From JBLNBU01 sp050260215 (lineage in GTDB: Bacteria; Pseudomonadota; Alphaproteobacteria; Rhodospirillales; Magnetospirillaceae), in assembly GCA_050260215.1 (NCBI GenBank), contig JBLNBU010000108.1:1-10127 (forward strand): a DNA stretch of 10,127 bases, written 5' to 3'. Shown piece by piece: positions 5,823 through 10,127 of the stretch. The first letter of the stretch is position 1. Every line of letters starts with the position of its first letter. The position numbers were made by a program, and so were the translations under genes. The notes under the pieces were generated by a model. That model saw nothing but the letters and a program-made list of their open reading frames with translations, was not told where the DNA came from and ran no database searches.

Positions 5823-6911
5823 ATGGAACAAGAAGTCCAGGGTTCGCATCACCCCGGCCGCTACTGGCATCGCCTGGATGACGGGCGCATCCAGTGCGAC
5901 CTGTGCCCGCGCCTGTGCAAGCTGGGCGAGGGACAGCGGGGCTTGTGCTTCGTCCGCGCACGCGCCGACGACCGCATGGTGCTGACCACCTATGGCCGGT
6001 CGTCGGGGTTCTGCGTCGATCCCATCGAGAAGAAGCCGCTGAACCACTTCCTGCCCGGCACGCCGATCCTGTCGTTCGGCACCGCCGGGTGCAACCTGAC
6101 CTGCAAGTTCTGCCAGAACTGGGACATCTCGAAGGCGCGCGAGATCGACCGGCTCAACGACGCGGCCTCGCCCCAGCAGATCGCCGCGGCGGCCGCCCGG
6201 CTGGGCTGCCGCTCGGTAGCCTTCACCTACAACGATCCGGTCATCTTCCTGGAATACGCCGTCGACGTGGCGCAAGCCTGCCGCGAGCGGGGCATCCGCA
6301 CGGTGGCGGTCACCGCCGGCTATATCGGCGAGCAGGCGCGCAAGGAATTCTTCGGCGCCATGGACGCCGCCAACGTCGACCTCAAGGCCTTCACCGAGGA
6401 CTTCTATCACCGTCTGTGCGGCGGGCATCTCGCGCCCGTGCTGGACACGCTGAAATACCTCAAGCACGAAACGGACACATGGTTCGAGATCACCACCCTC
6501 ATCATCCCGGGCGAAAACGATTCCGACGGCGAAATCGAAGCCTTGAGCCGGTGGGTGGTCGAATCTCTCGGCCCCGACGTGCCGTTACATTTCTCAGCTT
6601 TCCACCCCGACTGGAAGATGCGCGAAAAGCCCCCCACGGCATCTGCGACACTGTCGCGCGCCCGGTCGATCGCACGCGCATCCGGCTGCAGGCATGTCTA
6701 TACCGGCAATGTCCACGACCCCAGCGGCGCCAGCACCTGGTGCCACGGCTGCGGGGACCTTCTCATCGGCCGCGACTGGTATGACCTGACCGCCTGGAAC
6801 CTGACGCCCGAGGGCACCTGCCCGCGCTGCGGCACCCGGCTCCCCGGCGTGTTCGAGCCGCGCCCCGGCGACTGGGGACGCAAGCGGCAGCCGATCAGGC
6901 TGCATAGCTGA
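5823..6911 (+). CDS. AmmeMemoRadiSam system radical SAM enzyme
   Basis: Radical SAM enzyme of 362 residues, related to the pyruvate-formate-lyase-activating group, and the usual partner of Memo and AMMECR1. The 4Fe-4S/SAM motif is CNLTCKFCQNW (C90, C94, C97; CX3CX2C). An N-terminal cysteine cluster, CDLCPRLCKLGEGQRGLC (C25, C28, C32, C42), and a C-terminal pair of CxxC motifs (C307/C310 and C333/C336) look like two additional metal sites, the last a zinc-ribbon type. VAFTYNDPVIFLEYA and DLKAFTEDFYH are core barrel motifs of the family, and FHPDWKMREKP lies near the C-terminal side of the barrel. The substrate is unknown. The gene is transcribed away from the Memo-AMMECR1 fusion. The ATG at 5823 is the first start giving the full N-terminal Cys cluster; its ribosome binding site is weak, so translation initiation is the least certain part. 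Confidence 0.94.
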   Translation: MEQEVQGSHHPGRYWHRLDDGRIQCDLCPRLCKLGEGQRGLCFVRARADDRMVLTTYGRSSGFCVDPIEKKPLNHFLPGTPILSFGTAGCNLTCKFCQNWDISKAREIDRLNDAASPQQIAAAAARLGCRSVAFTYNDPVIFLEYAVDVAQACRERGIRTVAVTAGYIGEQARKEFFGAMDAANVDLKAFTEDFYHRLCGGHLAPVLDTLKYLKHETDTWFEITTLIIPGENDSDGEIEALSRWVVESLGPDVPLHFSAFHPDWKMREKPPTASATLSRARSIARASGCRHVYTGNVHDPSGASTWCHGCGDLLIGRDWYDLTAWNLTPEGTCPRCGTRLPGVFEPRPGDWGRKRQPIRLHS

Positions 6912-6981
6912 GTCGTGTTCACCGGCCGCCTTTTTGTGCTAAAGCTTCCCGCCTGTTCGGTCAGGGAGCGCGCGAAAGTCG

Positions 6982-7944
6982 ATGCTGAAGCGGTGGTTGC
7001 CTTGGGTGCTCAAGGGCGCACTGTCGGTCGGCTTGATCTGGCTGGTGTTCCGCAAGGTCGACCTGGATTCGGCCATGAGCCAGGCCCGCACCCTTGATCC
7101 CGTCATGCTGGCGGCAGCCTGTGCCCTGATGATGGTGCAAATTGCGCTCGGCGCGGTGCGCTGGGACCTGGTGCTGCGCGCGCTGGGGGCGCCCATCCGC
7201 CTGGCGCGGGTGTGGACCATCTATTACATCGGCATCTTCTTCAACATCGTGCTGCCCGGCGCCGTCGGCGGCGACGCCGTGCGCATGTGGAAGGCCCGGC
7301 GCGAGGGGCTGGCACTGCCGCTGGCGGTCAATTCGGTGATGCTTGAACGCCTGGTCACCGTGTTTGCCCTGGTGCTGCTGGTGGCGATGACCCAGCCCAT
7401 GCTGCTGGCCCGCATCCCCAACCTGCCCGGCGCGTGGGTGTTTCCGGTGCTGACCGTGGTCGGCTTTGCCGGCAGCCTGATGCTGACCGTGCTGGACCGG
7501 CTGCCGCAGTCGCTGTTCCGCTGGCGCATCGTCCGCGGGCTGGCCATCCTGGCCGGCGACACCCGCCGCGTGCTGTTCAACCTGCGCTTCGGCGCCAGCA
7601 CCCTGGCGGTGGCACTGTTCGGCCACGTCAACCTGTCGCTGTGCGTCTATGTCCTGGCCCGCGGGCTGGCCATCGACGTGGACGCGCTGGACTGCCTGGT
7701 GCTGGTACCGCCGGTGATCCTGATCATGACGCTGCCCATCTCCATCGCCGGCTGGGGCGTGCGCGAGACCGCCATGGTCACCGCCTTCGGCTTCGTCGGG
7801 GTGGAATCGCATTCGGCCTTGGTGCTGTCGGTGCTGTTCGGGCTGGTGTCCATGGCCATGGCCCTGCCGGGCGGGGCGGTGTGGCTGCTGTCGGGCGAGC
7901 GCATGCAGGCGGCCGAGATCGAAGAAGCGGCCAGCGAGGCCTGA
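6982..7944 (+). CDS. Multi-pass membrane protein of the LPG-synthase-TM / UPF0104 flippase-like family
   Basis: An inner-membrane protein of 320 residues with about eight hydrophobic segments and short loops. It matches the transmembrane module of MprF-type lysylphosphatidylglycerol synthases (PF03706) without the C-terminal aminoacyl-transferase domain. Family marks are VRWDLVLRALG (R60-W61), FFNIVLPGAVGGDAVR (N88-R101), ERL (E122-R123) and the polar membrane motif PISIAGWGVRE (252-262). Stand-alone members are thought to move lipids or lipid-linked molecules across the membrane; the cargo here is unknown. The ATG at 6982 gives a typical start with a basic residue pair before the first membrane segment; AGGGAG lies about 14 nt upstream. 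A 70-nt gap separates it from the radical SAM gene, so it probably has its own promoter. The ABC-F gene begins 1 nt after its stop, so the two are likely co-transcribed. Confidence 0.88.
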   Translation: MLKRWLPWVLKGALSVGLIWLVFRKVDLDSAMSQARTLDPVMLAAACALMMVQIALGAVRWDLVLRALGAPIRLARVWTIYYIGIFFNIVLPGAVGGDAVRMWKARREGLALPLAVNSVMLERLVTVFALVLLVAMTQPMLLARIPNLPGAWVFPVLTVVGFAGSLMLTVLDRLPQSLFRWRIVRGLAILAGDTRRVLFNLRFGASTLAVALFGHVNLSLCVYVLARGLAIDVDALDCLVLVPPVILIMTLPISIAGWGVRETAMVTAFGFVGVESHSALVLSVLFGLVSMAMALPGGAVWLLSGERMQAAEIEEAASEA

Positions 7945-7945
7945 C

Positions 7946-9826
7946 GTGCTCCACATCAACGACCTGACCTTCCGCTTCGGCGGACGGACGCTGTTCGAGG
8001 CCGCCACGGTCCATGTGGCGGCGGGCCAGCGGGTGGGCCTGGTCGGACGCAACGGTGCCGGCAAGTCGACCCTGTTCAAGCTGATCCTGGGCGAACTGCA
8101 CGCCGACGGCGGCGACATCTCGGTGCGCCCGCGCGCCCGCGTCGGCCGGGTTGCCCAGGAAGCCCCCGAGGGCGAGACCAGCCTGATCGACTGCGTGCTG
8201 GCCGCCGACCTCGAGCGCGCCGCCCTGCTGGCCGAGGCCGACACCGCCACCGATCCCCACCGCATCGGCGAGATCCACGAACGCCTGGCCGCCATCGACG
8301 CCCATTCGGCACCGGCGCGGGCCGGCGCCATCCTTTCGGGCCTGGGCTTTACGGCCGAGGCCCAGATGCAGCCGGTCTCGTCCTATTCGGGCGGCTGGCG
8401 CATGCGCGTGGCACTGGCCGCCGCCCTGTTCGCCCGGCCCGACCTTTTGCTGCTGGACGAGCCCACCAACCACCTGGACCTGGAAGCCACCTTGTGGCTG
8501 CAGGGCTTCCTGGCCTCCTATCCCGGCACCCTGGTGGTGATCAGCCACGACCGCGAGCTGCTCGACGAGGTGGCCGAGCGCATCGTCCACATCGACAGGG
8601 CCAAGCTGGTGGCCTACGGCGGCAACTACACCCGCTTCGAGCGCACCCGGCGCGAGAAGATGGAACTGGCGGCCAAGGCCTATACCAAGCAGCTGGAACA
8701 GCGCCGCAAGATCCAGTCCTTCATCGACCGCTTCCGCGCCAAGGCGACCAAGGCCGCCCAGGCGCAAAGCCGCATCAAGATGCTGGAGCGCATGGAGCCG
8801 GCGGTGGCGGTGGTCGAGGACAAGTCCATCTCGTTCGACTTCCCCGACCCCGAGCCGCTGTCGCCTCCCATCGTCGCCATCGAGGCCGGCACCGCCGGCT
8901 ATGGCGACAAGGTGGTGCTGCGCGGCATCGACCTGCGCATAGACATGGACGACCGCATCGCGCTTCTGGGCGCCAACGGCAACGGCAAGTCGACCCTGGC
9001 CAAGGTGCTGTCGGGCCGGCTCGACCTGCTGTCGGGGTCGTTGCGCAAGCCGCCAAAGCTGAAGATCGGCTATTTCGCCCAGCACCAGACCGAGGAGCTG
9101 AGGACCGAGCGCACGCCATACGACCACATGGCCAAGCTGATGAAGGACGCCCCCGAGGCCAAGGTGCGCGCCCAGCTGGGCCGCTTCGGCTTCGAGCAGG
9201 ACCGCGCCGACGTCAAGGTCGCCAGCCTGTCGGGCGGCGAGAAGGCCAGGCTGCTGTTCGCCCTGATGAGCCGCGACGCCCCCCACCTGATGATCCTGGA
9301 CGAGCCCACCAACCACCTGGACATCGACGCCCGCGAGGCGCTGGTGGCGGCGCTCAACGCCTATGACGGCGCGGTGGTGCTGATCAGCCACGACCCCCAC
9401 CTGATCGAGATGGCCGCCGACCGGCTGTGGCTGGTGGCCGACGGCCGGGTCAAGGCCTTCGACGGCGACCTGGCCGCCTATCGCAAGCTGCTCCTGGAAC
9501 AGGCGCGCGAGGCCCGCCGCGACGACAGGGGCGCCGCACGGGCCGACACCACCTCGCGCAAGGACGAGCGTCGCGCCGCCGCCGAGATCCGCGCCCAGCT
9601 GGCCCCCTTGCGCAAGGCGGTCCAGGCGGCCGAGAAGCGGCTGGAAGACCTCCACCGCCGCCAGGCCGAACTGCGCCGCAAGCTGGAAGACCCCGCGCTC
9701 TACCAGCGCCCGCCGGCGGAGGCCACCGCCCTGCAGAGGCAACTGGGCGAGGTCGATGCCGCCGTGGGCGACGCCGAGGCCGACTGGCTGGTCGCCCACG
9801 AGGCGCTGGACGCGGCGCAGACCTGA
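7946..9826 (+). CDS. yheS: ABC-F family ATPase, YheS-like
   Basis: Cytosolic twin-ATPase of 626 residues without membrane segments. ABC-F proteins bind the ribosomal E site and help resolve stalled or problematic translation states. First nucleotide-binding domain: Walker A GRNGAGKST (34-42), signature SYSGGWRMR (SGG at 148-150), Walker B LLLLDEPTNHLD with catalytic E172. A charged linker around residues 205-295 (QRRKIQSFIDRFRAKATKA) corresponds to the P-site tRNA interaction motif. Second domain: Walker A GANGNGKST (342-350), signature SLSGGEKAR (SGG at 429-431), Walker B LMILDEPTNHLD with E453. A C-terminal charged coiled coil spans about 515-625. SYSGGWRMR, KIGYFAQHQ and the C-terminal arm fit the YheS/Uup branch. 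Both ATP sites look intact. The GTG start at 7946 lies 1 nt past the upstream stop, with GAGG about 9 nt before it. A housekeeping translation role is more likely than drug resistance, though this rests on subfamily resemblance only. Confidence 0.95.
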   Translation: MLHINDLTFRFGGRTLFEAATVHVAAGQRVGLVGRNGAGKSTLFKLILGELHADGGDISVRPRARVGRVAQEAPEGETSLIDCVLAADLERAALLAEADTATDPHRIGEIHERLAAIDAHSAPARAGAILSGLGFTAEAQMQPVSSYSGGWRMRVALAAALFARPDLLLLDEPTNHLDLEATLWLQGFLASYPGTLVVISHDRELLDEVAERIVHIDRAKLVAYGGNYTRFERTRREKMELAAKAYTKQLEQRRKIQSFIDRFRAKATKAAQAQSRIKMLERMEPAVAVVEDKSISFDFPDPEPLSPPIVAIEAGTAGYGDKVVLRGIDLRIDMDDRIALLGANGNGKSTLAKVLSGRLDLLSGSLRKPPKLKIGYFAQHQTEELRTERTPYDHMAKLMKDAPEAKVRAQLGRFGFEQDRADVKVASLSGGEKARLLFALMSRDAPHLMILDEPTNHLDIDAREALVAALNAYDGAVVLISHDPHLIEMAADRLWLVADGRVKAFDGDLAAYRKLLLEQAREARRDDRGAARADTTSRKDERRAAAEIRAQLAPLRKAVQAAEKRLEDLHRRQAELRRKLEDPALYQRPPAEATALQRQLGEVDAAVGDAEADWLVAHEALDAAQT

Positions 9827-9838
9827 CCCTACAGTTTC

Positions 9839-10127
9839 ATGACTGTCAAAGACATGGATACGCCCATGGTCACCGAACCGGTGCCCACGCCGCCGACCTC
9901 CCCGTCCCGCCCCACCGGCAGGCTGCGCCGCACGCTGCACCAGCTGATCGGCGGCGTGCTGGTGGTGCTGGTGGCGGCAACCGTGTCCTGGGCCATCCAC
10001 CTGCGCGACCTGGCCCTCGACGAGGCCGAAAGCCGCGCCGCCGCCGCCGCCCGCCTGCTGGAAGAGCACATGGGCCGGGGGCTGAAAAGCACCGACTTCC
10101 TCCTCGGGCGCATGGCCCGCGACGTCG
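9839..10127 (+). CDS. N-terminus of a membrane-anchored, probably sensory protein (3' truncated by window edge)
   Basis: Only the first 96 residues are visible; the frame is open to the last base. A cytoplasmic Pro/Thr-rich leader (about residues 8-26) and a basic patch (RLRR) precede one strong membrane helix (about 35-53, QLIGGVLVVLVAATVSWAI). After it comes a helix of the type LDEAESRAAAAARLLEEHMGRGLKSTDFLLGRMA. This pattern, a membrane anchor and then a long Ala/Glu-rich helix ending in an (E)H...L..D.LL motif, is common at the start of periplasmic dCache-type sensor domains in histidine kinases, diguanylate cyclases and chemoreceptors. The output domain lies outside the window. ATG 9839 is 12 nt after the ABC-F stop; ATGs at 9854 and 9866 are in the same frame, and none has a clear ribosome binding site. 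Sensor identity is inference. Confidence 0.65.
   Translation, partial: MTVKDMDTPMVTEPVPTPPTSPSRPTGRLRRTLHQLIGGVLVVLVAATVSWAIHLRDLALDEAESRAAAAARLLEEHMGRGLKSTDFLLGRMARDV

Noticed and set aside
5668..5961. Upstream extension of the Memo-AMMECR1 frame, which stays open for nearly 300 bp
   Set aside because: It overlaps the start of the divergent radical SAM gene, has no homology-like sequence, and the family start IRPTAVAGMFYP is right after the ATG at 5667, which has a ribosome binding site.
9840..9848. TGAC-T-GTCA inverted repeat at the start of the last gene, considered as an FNR/CRP-type operator
   Set aside because: Only four bases per arm with no match to the flanking TTGAT/ATCAA or TGTGA/TCACA consensus, and it lies inside the likely coding start.
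7778..10069. 763-codon open frame antisense to the ABC-F gene
   Set aside because: Another GC-rich mirror frame with repetitive Gly/Gln/His-rich translation; it crosses three real genes.

Overview
The window is a GC-rich stretch (roughly 70% by eye) with densely packed genes, GTG starts, strong G/C bias at third codon positions and short intergenic gaps. This fits a free-living alphaproteobacterium, and the style resembles Rhodospirillaceae/Magnetospirillum; that assignment is inference from composition and gene content, because no rRNA or marker gene is present. I find eight protein-coding genes (two cut by the window edges) and no tRNA, rRNA, CRISPR array or insertion sequence.

Layout. (1) Positions 2-1548, plus strand: the C-terminal part of a SET-domain lysine methyltransferase, whose stop overlaps the GTG start of a fold-type III PLP decarboxylase of the ornithine/lysine decarboxylase family. 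(2) Positions 1549-1852: a 304-bp gap between convergent genes, holding a strong GC hairpin that is the likely terminator, three weaker hairpins and one perfect 13-bp palindrome. (3) Positions 5667 down to 1853, minus strand: a tight three-gene unit made of a Memo-AMMECR1 fusion, an 81-residue unknown protein (ATGA overlap) and a CoxL-like molybdopterin subunit of form II type (AYRGAGR), which starts 3 nt after the small gene. No CoxS or CoxM partner is present. (4) Positions 5823-6911, plus strand and divergent: the radical SAM enzyme that completes the AmmeMemoRadiSam set. (5) Positions 6982-9826, plus strand: a multi-pass membrane protein of the LPG-synthase-TM/flippase-like family (PF03706 type), followed 1 nt later by a YheS-like ABC-F ATPase. 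(6) Position 9839 to the window end: the start of a membrane-anchored, probably sensory protein.

How the genes fit together. Memo, AMMECR1 and the dedicated radical SAM enzyme form a widely conserved set whose biochemical product is, to my knowledge, not established. Here its first two parts are fused and share a likely transcript with a molybdenum hydroxylase large subunit and a small unknown protein. That linkage is the most unusual feature of the window. The second is the translational coupling of a eukaryotic-like SET methyltransferase to an amino-acid/polyamine decarboxylase.
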